Shown: positions 1 through 7,645 of the stretch, in pieces
Layout of the letters: each line of letters begins with the position of its first letter
How positions within the stretch are numbered: the stretch's first letter is position 1
Assembly: GCA_964533495.1 (NCBI GenBank)
Contig: CAZHJU010000013.1
Span: 8,810-72,809 of the forward strand
From: Ga0077527 sp964533495
Lineage (GTDB): Bacteria; Pseudomonadota; Gammaproteobacteria; Burkholderiales; SG8-41
Length of the DNA stretch: 64,000 nucleotides
Direction of reading: 5' to 3'
Notes under the pieces: model-generated
Databases searched by the model: none
Told to the model about the DNA's origin: nothing
What the model saw: the letters and a program-made list of their open reading frames with translations, nothing else
Program-made: the position numbers and the translations under genes

Positions 1-23
1 GCGATGGTGTCACGGCGCATCAT
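1..23 (-). CDS. mnmE: MnmE (TrmE) tRNA modification GTPase, first codons only
   Basis: Only the N-terminus is inside the window. On the minus strand two consecutive ATG codons (23 and 20) open a frame reading MMRRDTIA, which matches the usual MnmE start (RxDTIAAIAT). The gene lies 38 bases after the yidC stop on the same strand, the conserved order rpmH-rnpA-yidC-mnmE. MnmE and MnmG modify the wobble uridine of certain tRNAs. The call rests on about eight residues plus gene order. Confidence 0.7.
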
Positions 24-60
24 GCGCGGCGAGTATAGCGCCGCGGCGGAATCCCGGTGC

Positions 61-1734
61 TCAGGACTTCGGCTTGACCTGTTTCGCCGCGCGCTCCAGC
101 ACCCGGTTGATATGCCATTGCTGGGCAATCGACAGAATGTTGTTGACCAGCCAGTACAGCACCAGCCCCGCGGGGAAGAAGAAGAAGAAAATGCTGAATG
201 CCACCGGCATGATCTTCATGACCTTGGCCTGCACCGGGTCCGGCGGCACCGGATTGAGGCGGGTCTGGATGATCATCGTCGCGCCCATCAGGATCGGCAG
301 GATGAACCAGGGATCCGGCACCGAAAGATCCTTGATCCACAGTGCAAACGGGGCCTGGCGCATCTCGACGCTGCCGAGCAGCACCCAGTAGAGGGCGATG
401 AACACGGGGATCTGCACCAGGATTGGCAGGCAGCCGCCCAGCGGATTGATTTTCTCGGTCTTGTACAACTCCATCATCGCCTGCTGCATGCGCTGGCGAT
501 CGTTGCCGTACTGATCCTTCAATCGCTGCATCTTCGGCGCGACGACGCGCATCTTCGCCATCGAGCGGTAACTCGCTTCGGACAGCGGGTAGAAAATCAG
601 CTTGATCAGGATGGTCAGGATGATGATCGCCACACCCCAGTTGCCGGCCCAGGCGTGGATCCACTGCAAAACCCAGAACAGCGGGGCTGCGATGACCGTC
701 AACCAGCCGTAATCCACCGCGAGATCGAGACCTTTCGACAGCGCCGCCAGCTTCTCCTGCTCCTGCGGTCCCGCATACAGCGGCATCGCCAGTGTCACGG
801 TGGCGCCGGGCGCCAGCGTTCCGCCGGGAATGATCACGCCTGCAGCGTACAGTCCCTGCGGCACCTGCCGTGTGTAATATTCCCGCGGTGTGCCGTCTTT
901 CGGCAGCCAGGCACCGAGGAAGTAATGCTGGAGCATGCCGATCCAGCCGTCATTGGCCGTTTTCGGATAGGCGACCTTGCCTTTTTCGATGTCGCCGAAA
1001 GCGACCTTCTGGAATTTTCCGCTGTCGGTGTAGACCGCGGCACCGGTGTAGGTCGGCACCATCGCCGAATCGCCTTCCGGCGGCTTCGAATCCCGCACCA
1101 ACTGGAAGTAGGCATGCGCGGTCACCGGCTCGGCCGCCGTATTGGTGATTTCGTGCACGACGTCAATGACATAACTGTTGCGGCTGAAACGATAGATCTT
1201 GGATGCCTTCAGGCCCCCTGCCGCCTCCAGCCGGATCTCCAGCTCGTTCGCCGAATCGCCGAGGCGATATTCGGTGGCTTTCGCCGTATACGCGTTCTGG
1301 TGGTTCGGCAGGTTGCTGCCGATCAGACCCGACTGCGCGATATAGACATGGTCGCCGGAGCGCTCGAACAGCACGAATTCCCTGGAGCGGTCCAGGGTTC
1401 CGCCGTGTTTCAGCAGTTCCAGCCGGACGAGATCGCCGCCGGCAGTGCTGATCTGCGCCCGGTAGAGATCGGTTTCAACCTTGATGACCTGACTGCGGTC
1501 GGCGGCGGTGACCGGGGTAGGCGCGACAGGCGCCGGAGTCAGGGTCGCTGCAGGCGCCGGAACGGCGGGATCGGGGGACGGTGAAACCGGGGTCAGGGAA
1601 GGCGTCGGAGCCGGCGCAATGGCTGCCGGCGCAATCGCGCGCGCCGTGGATTGCTGGTCGCGCTGCCAGGACTCGTACAACAGGAACACCGACATTGTGA
1701 ACACAAAGAAGAGAACCAGCCGTTGTGAGTCCAT
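61..1734 (-). CDS. yidC: Membrane protein insertase YidC (Oxa1 family)
   Basis: 557-residue inner-membrane insertase that integrates and folds membrane proteins with or without the Sec translocon. An N-terminal transmembrane segment (about residues 5-22) is followed by an Ala/Pro-rich linker, a large periplasmic domain (about 80-340) and the conserved five-helix Oxa1 core. The core includes the stretch with WGVAIIILTILIKL, the cytoplasmic hairpin YRSMAKMRVVAPKMQRLK, and INPLGGCLPILVQIPVFIAL. The tail is basic (AAKQVKPKS), as usual for ribosome contact. Length is typical for Gram-negative YidC. It follows rnpA by 29 bases and precedes mnmE. The yidD gene that normally lies between rnpA and yidC is absent. 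Confidence 0.97.
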   Translation of the reverse strand: MDSQRLVLFFVFTMSVFLLYESWQRDQQSTARAIAPAAIAPAPTPSLTPVSPSPDPAVPAPAATLTPAPVAPTPVTAADRSQVIKVETDLYRAQISTAGGDLVRLELLKHGGTLDRSREFVLFERSGDHVYIAQSGLIGSNLPNHQNAYTAKATEYRLGDSANELEIRLEAAGGLKASKIYRFSRNSYVIDVVHEITNTAAEPVTAHAYFQLVRDSKPPEGDSAMVPTYTGAAVYTDSGKFQKVAFGDIEKGKVAYPKTANDGWIGMLQHYFLGAWLPKDGTPREYYTRQVPQGLYAAGVIIPGGTLAPGATVTLAMPLYAGPQEQEKLAALSKGLDLAVDYGWLTVIAAPLFWVLQWIHAWAGNWGVAIIILTILIKLIFYPLSEASYRSMAKMRVVAPKMQRLKDQYGNDRQRMQQAMMELYKTEKINPLGGCLPILVQIPVFIALYWVLLGSVEMRQAPFALWIKDLSVPDPWFILPILMGATMIIQTRLNPVPPDPVQAKVMKIMPVAFSIFFFFFPAGLVLYWLVNNILSIAQQWHINRVLERAAKQVKPKS

Positions 1735-1763
1735 AAGCGTCTTTTCTTTGTCCGCAGCCGCGG

Positions 1764-2132
1764 TTATCCGGTCTTGACCAGCAATCCGCGCAACAAATCC
1801 TGAAGTTCCTTGAACAATGCCGCGTTGTCGCGGCCCCGGGGGCTGCTCCGCAACTGCACCACGACATCCATGGCATCGAGTTCCTGCAGCAGTTGGCGGT
1901 GCACTATCCTGACCAGCCGCTTGACCCTGTTGCGATCCACCGCCCGCGGTGCCGCCTTTTTACCGACGATCAGTCCCAGACGGGCACCGCAACCGGCGTT
2001 GGGAATGGCTCTGGCCAGAAAACACTTGCTGCCCGAACGGCGACCGTTAGCCAGCACGGCCTCGAACTGCGCCGGGGTGGTCAGTCGACCACGCCGGGGC
2101 TGGTTGTCGCCACAAACCCGGGAGTCGGTCAA
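1764..2132 (-). CDS. rnpA: Ribonuclease P protein component
   Basis: Protein subunit of RNase P, which helps the catalytic RNA bind pre-tRNA 5' leaders. The basic signature RNRVKRLVR is present in the middle, preceded by LGLIVGKKAAPRAVD. The frame stays open upstream into rpmH, so the start must be chosen. The best candidate is the TTG at 2132, which overlaps the rpmH stop (TTTGA) and gives a 122-residue protein close to the family length. There is no ATG between that point and the conserved core (QPRRGRLTTPAQFEAVL). Translational coupling to rpmH is inferred. The gene ends 29 bases before yidC. Confidence 0.93.
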   Translation of the reverse strand: MTDSRVCGDNQPRRGRLTTPAQFEAVLANGRRSGSKCFLARAIPNAGCGARLGLIVGKKAAPRAVDRNRVKRLVRIVHRQLLQELDAMDVVVQLRSSPRGRDNAALFKELQDLLRGLLVKTG

Positions 2133-2263
2133 ACGCTGAGGCGGGCCCGCCCTTTGGCTCGGCGTGCGCGGATGACAGCGCGGCCGCCACGCGTTTTCAT
2201 GCGCACGCGGAATCCATGCGTACGCTGGCGTCGCGTTTTCGACGGTTGATAGGTGCGCTTCAT
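2129..2263 (-). CDS. rpmH: 50S ribosomal protein L34
   Basis: 44-residue, very basic ribosomal protein beginning MKRTYQPSKTRRQRTHGFRV and ending GRARLSV, an essentially canonical L34. It is the first gene of the minus-strand rpmH-rnpA-yidC-mnmE group, transcribed away from dnaA. Its TGA overlaps the proposed TTG start of rnpA. Short length and strong conservation leave little doubt. Confidence 0.98.
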   Translation of the reverse strand: MKRTYQPSKTRRQRTHGFRVRMKTRGGRAVIRARRAKGRARLSV

Positions 2264-2306
2264 GATCGATCCTGAAAATGGTTTGGGGAAACCCGTTATT
2301 AGACAT

Positions 2307-2336
2307 CGTACGAGGTAACCATGTCAACGTACGAGG
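2307..2336. repeat. Direct repeat CGTACGAGG x2 in the rpmH-dnaA gap
   Basis: The 213-base gap between divergent rpmH and dnaA contains CGTACGAGG at 2307-2315 and again at 2328-2336, offset by 21 bases (two helical turns). Farther along, CCCCGC (about 2372-2377) and GCGGGG (about 2386-2391) could form a short hairpin. I see no exact DnaA box (TTATNCACA) in this gap. The repeat could be an operator for either gene; no factor is known to me. Confidence 0.4.
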
Positions 2337-2476
2337 CATTCCATCCGGGGGTCTGAATCCTTCCGGAAAAGCCCCCGCGGCTTTGGCGGGGATGGCAATA
2401 AAGGGTAAAATCCAAGGTCAAGTTTTCCCTCCATTCCGTCACGGCATTCACGCGGTTGCTCACCCGATAGGGACGA

Positions 2477-3814
2477 ATGAACGATTTCTGGCAACACTGT
2501 CTGGCAGTCTTCGCAAAAGAGCTCGGGCAGCAGCAATTCGTCACCTGGATCCAGCCGCTCCAATGTGACATCTCCGGCCTGACGGTCACGGTCACGGCTC
2601 CCAATCGTTTCGTGCAGCGCTGGGTGCTTGACCGGTTCCACGCGAAAATCCTGGACATGGCCCGCGAACGCCTTGGAGAAAACGCCGCGGTCGACCTCGC
2701 CATCTCCGAAAAAGCCGTGCCGGCTGCACCGGCTTCAGCCACGGCACGAGCCGAAACGCCGGCCCGCCCAGTGGCGGCAACTCCGGTACGTGACGTCTCC
2801 CGGCTGAATCCGGCCTTCACCTTCGACACCTTTGTCACCGGCAAGGCCAACGACCTGGCCAGGGCCGCCGCGCGGCAGGTTGCGGAGAAACCCGGTTCCG
2901 CCTACAACCCGCTTTTCATCTATGGCGGCGTCGGTCTCGGAAAAACCCATCTGATCCATGCGATCGGCAACCATCTCCGTACCCACGCCCCGGAAAGCAA
3001 GATACGGTACATCCACGCCGAGCAGTACGTGTCCGACGTGGTGCGGGCCTACCAGCACAAGGCTTTCGACGATTTCAAGCGCTACTACCATTCGCTCGAC
3101 CTGCTGCTGATCGACGACATCCAGTTTTTCAGCGGCAAGAACCGGACCCAGGAAGAGTTCTTCTACGCGTTCAACGCCCTGGTCGAAGCCCACAAGCAGG
3201 TCATCATCACCTGCGACACCTTTCCCCGCGAAATTTCCGGCATGGAAAGCCGGCTGATTTCGCGTTTCGGCTGGGGCCTGACCGTGGCGGTCGAGCCGCC
3301 CGAGCTGGAAATGCGCGTCGCCATCCTGCTGAAAAAAGCCACGGCCGACGGGCTGGAGCTCGACGAAAACGTCGCTTTCTTCATTGCCAAGCATATTCAG
3401 TCCAACATCCGGGAACTCGAGGGCGCGCTGAAACGGGTGCTTGCCTATTCCCGCTTTACCGGACAACCCGTCGATGTGGATCTCGCGCGCGAAGCCCTGC
3501 GCGACGTTCTGGCATCGCAAAGCCGCCAAGTCAGCATCGAAAACATCCAGCGCACGGTCGCCGACTACTACAAGATCAAGGTGTCGGAAATGTACTCCAA
3601 GAAACGGACGCGCAACGTCGCGCGTCCCCGCCAGGTCGCCATGGCCCTGGCCAAGGAGCTCACCCAGATGAGCCTGCCGGACATCGGCGAGGCATTCGGC
3701 GGACGCGACCATACAACCGTGCTCCATGCCTGCCGCAAGATTGCGCAACTGCGCAGCACCAGCAACGAAATGACGACAGACATCACGTCGTTGATGAAGG
3801 TGCTGCGCAGTTGA
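2477..3814 (+). CDS. dnaA: Chromosomal replication initiator DnaA
   Basis: 445-residue AAA+ ATPase that binds DnaA boxes and melts oriC. Domain I is at the N-terminus (MNDFWQHCLAVFAKELGQ), domain II is a short Ala/Pro linker (about residues 85-110), and domain III carries Walker A GGVGLGKTHL and Walker B LLLIDDIQFF. Domain IV has the DnaA signature GGRDHTTVLHACRKI. The ATG at 2477 matches the family N-terminus. It heads the plus-strand dnaA-dnaN-gyrB group and diverges from rpmH. Confidence 0.99.
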   Translation: MNDFWQHCLAVFAKELGQQQFVTWIQPLQCDISGLTVTVTAPNRFVQRWVLDRFHAKILDMARERLGENAAVDLAISEKAVPAAPASATARAETPARPVAATPVRDVSRLNPAFTFDTFVTGKANDLARAAARQVAEKPGSAYNPLFIYGGVGLGKTHLIHAIGNHLRTHAPESKIRYIHAEQYVSDVVRAYQHKAFDDFKRYYHSLDLLLIDDIQFFSGKNRTQEEFFYAFNALVEAHKQVIITCDTFPREISGMESRLISRFGWGLTVAVEPPELEMRVAILLKKATADGLELDENVAFFIAKHIQSNIRELEGALKRVLAYSRFTGQPVDVDLAREALRDVLASQSRQVSIENIQRTVADYYKIKVSEMYSKKRTRNVARPRQVAMALAKELTQMSLPDIGEAFGGRDHTTVLHACRKIAQLRSTSNEMTTDITSLMKVLRS

Positions 3815-4017
3815 TTACCTGTGTGTGTACTGTGAACAAGTCCGGGAAACCGGACCCGGCGTTCTTTTCATCCACTTCGTCCCCCGGCATATCCACAGGC
3901 GATGCACAAAACGGAACAAGAGCTTCCCTGCATCAAATCAAGGGGAAAAACGGCATATCAACAGAATCGCGCTGCCTCTATTAGTTACTACTACCTTTAT
4001 AAAGAAACAACACCAAT
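3815..4017. other. dnaA-dnaN intergenic region, candidate oriC
   Basis: The gap holds ATATCCACA at 3889-3897, one mismatch from the DnaA box TTATCCACA, and TGTGAACAA at 3831-3839, two mismatches from the reverse complement. An AT-richer stretch (about 3960-4017) precedes dnaN. This is one of the usual places for a bacterial origin, next to dnaA at a divergence of transcription. Only one near-consensus box was seen by eye, so the origin call is tentative; the region also probably carries dnaN expression signals. Confidence 0.35.
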
Positions 4018-5127
4018 ATGAAACTCGTGCAATTACCGCGTGATGCGCTGTTAAAACCGCTGCAGGCGGTTACCGGCATCGTGGAGCGACGCCATACCTT
4101 GCCGATACTTTCAAATGTGCTGATCGAGCGCGACGGAAACAGCCTGCGCTTCGTCGCCACCGATCTCGAGCTCCAGATTGCGACATCCTGCAATCTGGAC
4201 AAAAACGCCGGGGAAGCGCTCGCCATCACCGTTTCCGCGCGGAAACTGGTCGACATCCTGCGTGCCCTGCCGGAAGACAGCGACGTTTCCCTGGAAAGCG
4301 GCAATAACCGCGTGCAGGTCAAGGCGGGAAAAAGCCGCTTCAACCTGCAGACGCTTCCTGCCGCCGATTTTCCGGCCCTAGCCGATCCCGGAGCTCCCCA
4401 GAGCAAATTCACGATTTCCCAGGGCGCGGCGCGCAGACTGCTGGCACTGGTTCAGTATGCGATGGCCCAGCAGGACATCCGTTATTACCTGAACGGCCTG
4501 CTGCTTGTGACCGACGGGAAACAGCTGCGCGTGGTCGCGACCGACGGCCATCGCCTCAGCTATGCGGTCACCGAGCTCGGCGAAAGCCAGGAGAAGGCGG
4601 AAGTGATACTTCCACGGAAGGCCATACTCGAACTGGCACGGCAACTGACGGACGGGGACGAACCCCTTGAAGTCTCCATTCATGCCAACCAGGTCCGTTT
4701 CAAGTTCGGCGACGTGGGCCTGACAACTAAGGTGATCGATGGAAAGTTTCCCGATTACCAGCGGGTCATACCGTCGAATTACGAGAAGGAAATAACGCTG
4801 GACCGGGACGGGCTGCAGCGCGCGCTGCAGCGCGCGGCCATACTTTCGAACGAGAAGTTCCGCGGCGTGCGTTGGATGCTCACCAAGGACAGCCTGCGCA
4901 TTTCCTGCAGCAACAACGAGCAGGAGGAGGCCCAGGAAGAGCTCGAGGTGAAATTCGCCGGCGATCCGCTGGATGTCGGATTCAATGTCACCTATCTGCT
5001 CGACGTGCTCGGCAACGTTCCCGCCGGTGATGTCGTATGTTCGTTTGGCGACGCCAACAGCAGCATGCTGGTCACACTGCCGGGGCGGGACGATTTCCGC
5101 TATGTCGTGATGCCGATGCGGATCTGA
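4018..5127 (+). CDS. dnaN: DNA polymerase III beta subunit (sliding clamp)
   Basis: 369-residue clamp that dimerises around DNA and tethers polymerase III and other partners. It starts MKLVQLPRDALLKPLQAVTG and contains RRHTLPILSNVLIE, both typical of domain 1. It ends with FRYVVMPMRI, the conserved clamp C-terminus (VxPMRL/I). Length agrees with the E. coli protein (366). It lies between dnaA (203-base gap) and gyrB (22-base gap). Confidence 0.99.
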   Translation: MKLVQLPRDALLKPLQAVTGIVERRHTLPILSNVLIERDGNSLRFVATDLELQIATSCNLDKNAGEALAITVSARKLVDILRALPEDSDVSLESGNNRVQVKAGKSRFNLQTLPAADFPALADPGAPQSKFTISQGAARRLLALVQYAMAQQDIRYYLNGLLLVTDGKQLRVVATDGHRLSYAVTELGESQEKAEVILPRKAILELARQLTDGDEPLEVSIHANQVRFKFGDVGLTTKVIDGKFPDYQRVIPSNYEKEITLDRDGLQRALQRAAILSNEKFRGVRWMLTKDSLRISCSNNEQEEAQEELEVKFAGDPLDVGFNVTYLLDVLGNVPAGDVVCSFGDANSSMLVTLPGRDDFRYVVMPMRI

Positions 5128-5149
5128 TTCAAAAAAGAAAAGAGAAAAG

Positions 5150-7570
5150 ATGAGCAACAAGGAACAAAAATCCGCGAACGATTACGGCGCCGACAGCATC
5201 AAGGTGCTCAAGGGGCTGGAAGCGGTGCGCAAGCGTCCCGGCATGTACATCGGCGACACCAGCGACGGCACCGGCCTGCATCACATGGTGTTCGAGGTGG
5301 TCGACAACGCGATCGACGAGGCGCTTGCCGGACATTGCGACGAGATCACCATTGTCATCCATCCGGACAATTCGATCAGCGTTGCCGACAACGGCCGCGG
5401 CATTCCGACGGACATTCATCCGGACGACGAGGAAAAGCGCTCGACCGCCGAAGTGGTGATGACCGAGCTGCATGCGGGCGGGAAGTTCGACAACAATTCC
5501 TACAAGATTTCCGGAGGCCTGCACGGCGTCGGCGTGTCGGTGGTCAACGCGCTGTCCGAATGGTTGCGCCTCACCATCCGCCGCGATGGCAAGATGTACC
5601 AGATGGAATTCCGCATGGGCGAGGCCGTGGCTCCCCTGAAGGTCATCGGCAAGAGCGAACGCCGCGGCACCGAGGTGCATTTCCTGGCCAGTAGGGAAAT
5701 TTTTGGCAACGTCGATTACCACTATGAAATCCTGGCGAAGCGGCTGCGCGAACTGTCCTTCCTCAACCATGGCGTGAAGATTTCACTGGCCGACCAGCGT
5801 TCCGGCAAGGATGAGAAATTCGCCTTCAGCGGCGGCGTCAAGGGCTTCGTCGAGTACATGAACCGCGCGAAATCGGTGCTGCACCAGAACGTTTTCCACA
5901 TCGAGGGCAGCAAGGACGGGATCACCGTCGAAGTGGCGATGCAGTGGAACGATTCCTACCAGGAATCGATGCAGTGCTTCACCAACAACATTCCGCAGCG
6001 TGACGGCGGCACCCATCTGACGGGCCTGCGCGCGGCGATGACCCGCACGCTCAATTCCTACATCGAGTCGAACGAGCTGGCGAAAAAGGCCAAGGTCGAC
6101 ACCAGCGGCGATGACATGAAGGAAGGGCTGACCGCCGTGCTATCGGTCAAGGTTCCGGAACCCAAGTTCTCCTCGCAGACCAAGGACAAGTTGGTGTCCT
6201 CGGAGGTCCGCCCGGTAGTCGAGGAGGTCGTCGCGCAGAAGCTGATGGAATTCCTGCTCGAGAAGCCGAACGACGCCAAGATCATCTGCGGCAAGATCGT
6301 CGAAGCGGCCCGCGCGCGCGAAGCAGCGCGCAAGGCGCGCGAACTGACCCGGCGCAAGGGCGTGCTCGATTCCTTCGGGCTTTCGGGGAAACTTGCCGAC
6401 TGTCAGGAACGCGATCCTGCGCTGTGCGAGATCTACCTGGTCGAGGGCGATTCGGCCGGCGGTTCCGCCAAGCAGGGGCGCGACCGCAAGAACCAGGCGA
6501 TCCTGCCGCTGCGCGGCAAGATCCTCAACGTCGAGAAGGCGCGTTTCGACAAGCTGATCTCGTCGACGGAGATCACGACGCTGATCAGCGTGCTCGGCAC
6601 CGGCATCGGCAAGGACGAATACAATGCCGACAAGCTGCGCTACCACCGCATTATCATCATGACCGACGCGGACGTCGACGGCTCGCACATCCGCACGCTG
6701 CTGCTGACCTTTTTCTACCGCCAGATGCCGGAGCTCGTCGAGCGCGGCCACATCTACATCGCGCAACCGCCGCTGTACAAGGTCAAGCACGGCAAGCAGG
6801 AGCGCTACATCAAGGATGAGCACGAACTGAAGCAGTACCTGCTGAAGCAGGCGCTGGCCGAGGCCGAACTCTACACCCGCGCCGACGCGCAGCCGCTGTC
6901 GAAGGACGCGCTGGAGGAAGTGGCCAAGCATTACCTGCTGGCCGAGGCGGTGATCGAACGCGAAAGCCGGCTGATCGATTCCGAGGCCCTGCACGCGCTG
7001 CTCAACAACCCGGTGGAACTGGACCTGTCGGAGCAGGCCGCGGCGCAGAAAAGCGCGAAAGCGCTGGCCGGACTCTACCGGGATGCGAAAAACGTCAGGG
7101 TGGAAACCGCCTACGACGAAAAAAGCGAGTCCCATGTGCTGCGCATCACGCGCACCCAGCACGGCGTGGCGCGCAACAGCACGATCGACGCCGATTTCCT
7201 GCACAGCGGGGATTATGCGCAGATCCGCAAGACCGCGCAGATGCTGCATGGTCTGCTCGGCGATGGCGCCTACATCAAGCGCGGCGAGCAGATGCATCCG
7301 GTGCGCGAGTTCCGCGAGGCGATCGAATGGGTGCTGGCCGAAGTGCAGCGCGGCATCGGCATCCAGCGCTACAAGGGTCTCGGCGAGATGAATCCGGAGC
7401 AGCTGTGGGAAACCACGATGAATCCCAAGACCCGCCGCCTGCTGAAGACCCAGATCGACGATGCCATCGGTGCCGACGAAATCTTCACGACATTGATGGG
7501 TGATGCCGTGGAGCCGCGCCGCAATTTCATCGAAACCAACGCGCTGGGCGTGCGCAATCTCGACGTCTGA
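5150..7570 (+). CDS. gyrB: DNA gyrase subunit B
   Basis: 806-residue ATPase subunit of DNA gyrase, which introduces negative supercoils with GyrA. The GHKL ATP-binding elements are present (VVDNAIDEA, DNGRGIP, GGLHGVGVSVVNALS). The Toprim region has EGDSAGGSAKQGRDR and the metal-binding MTDADVDGSHIRTLLL. The C-terminal IQRYKGLGEMNPEQLW is canonical. The length includes the Toprim insertion seen in proteobacterial GyrB. The start ATG follows the purine-rich AAGAGAAAAG. Confidence 0.99.
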   Translation: MSNKEQKSANDYGADSIKVLKGLEAVRKRPGMYIGDTSDGTGLHHMVFEVVDNAIDEALAGHCDEITIVIHPDNSISVADNGRGIPTDIHPDDEEKRSTAEVVMTELHAGGKFDNNSYKISGGLHGVGVSVVNALSEWLRLTIRRDGKMYQMEFRMGEAVAPLKVIGKSERRGTEVHFLASREIFGNVDYHYEILAKRLRELSFLNHGVKISLADQRSGKDEKFAFSGGVKGFVEYMNRAKSVLHQNVFHIEGSKDGITVEVAMQWNDSYQESMQCFTNNIPQRDGGTHLTGLRAAMTRTLNSYIESNELAKKAKVDTSGDDMKEGLTAVLSVKVPEPKFSSQTKDKLVSSEVRPVVEEVVAQKLMEFLLEKPNDAKIICGKIVEAARAREAARKARELTRRKGVLDSFGLSGKLADCQERDPALCEIYLVEGDSAGGSAKQGRDRKNQAILPLRGKILNVEKARFDKLISSTEITTLISVLGTGIGKDEYNADKLRYHRIIIMTDADVDGSHIRTLLLTFFYRQMPELVERGHIYIAQPPLYKVKHGKQERYIKDEHELKQYLLKQALAEAELYTRADAQPLSKDALEEVAKHYLLAEAVIERESRLIDSEALHALLNNPVELDLSEQAAAQKSAKALAGLYRDAKNVRVETAYDEKSESHVLRITRTQHGVARNSTIDADFLHSGDYAQIRKTAQMLHGLLGDGAYIKRGEQMHPVREFREAIEWVLAEVQRGIGIQRYKGLGEMNPEQLWETTMNPKTRRLLKTQIDDAIGADEIFTTLMGDAVEPRRNFIETNALGVRNLDV

Positions 7571-7590
7571 GCTTGCCGTTTCCTGACGTG

Positions 7591-7616
7591 AAAAAGGCCG
7601 CAGAAGTGGCCTTTTT
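7591..7616. terminator. Bidirectional intrinsic terminator between gyrB and topB
   Basis: A perfect 9-bp stem (AAAAAGGCC 7591-7599 with GGCCTTTTT 7608-7616, 8-base loop) lies 20 bases after the gyrB stop. A T-run follows on the plus strand and, by symmetry, on the minus strand. It can terminate both gyrB and the convergent topB. Confidence 0.85.
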
Positions 7617-7645
7617 AATAAGTATTTGTTTTTAAAGGATTTTTT
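7612..7645. repeat. AT-rich intergenic repeat, copy 1 (IHF-like core 7619-7631)
   Basis: AT-rich stretch containing TAAGTATTTGTTT (7619-7631). Its reverse complement AAACAAATACTTA differs at one position from the IHF consensus WATCAANNNNTTR. It overlaps the gyrB/topB terminator T-run and the end of topB. The same core recurs at 26546, 29735, 41718 and 46805. Confidence 0.55.

Noticed and set aside
1475..1876. Possible yidD between rnpA and yidC
   Set aside because: This frame overlaps both genes but encodes none of the conserved YidD residues (no CRFxPSCSxYA-like motif).
2264..2476. DnaA-box cluster in the rpmH-dnaA gap
   Set aside because: No exact or one-mismatch DnaA box was found there by eye; only an unrelated direct repeat.
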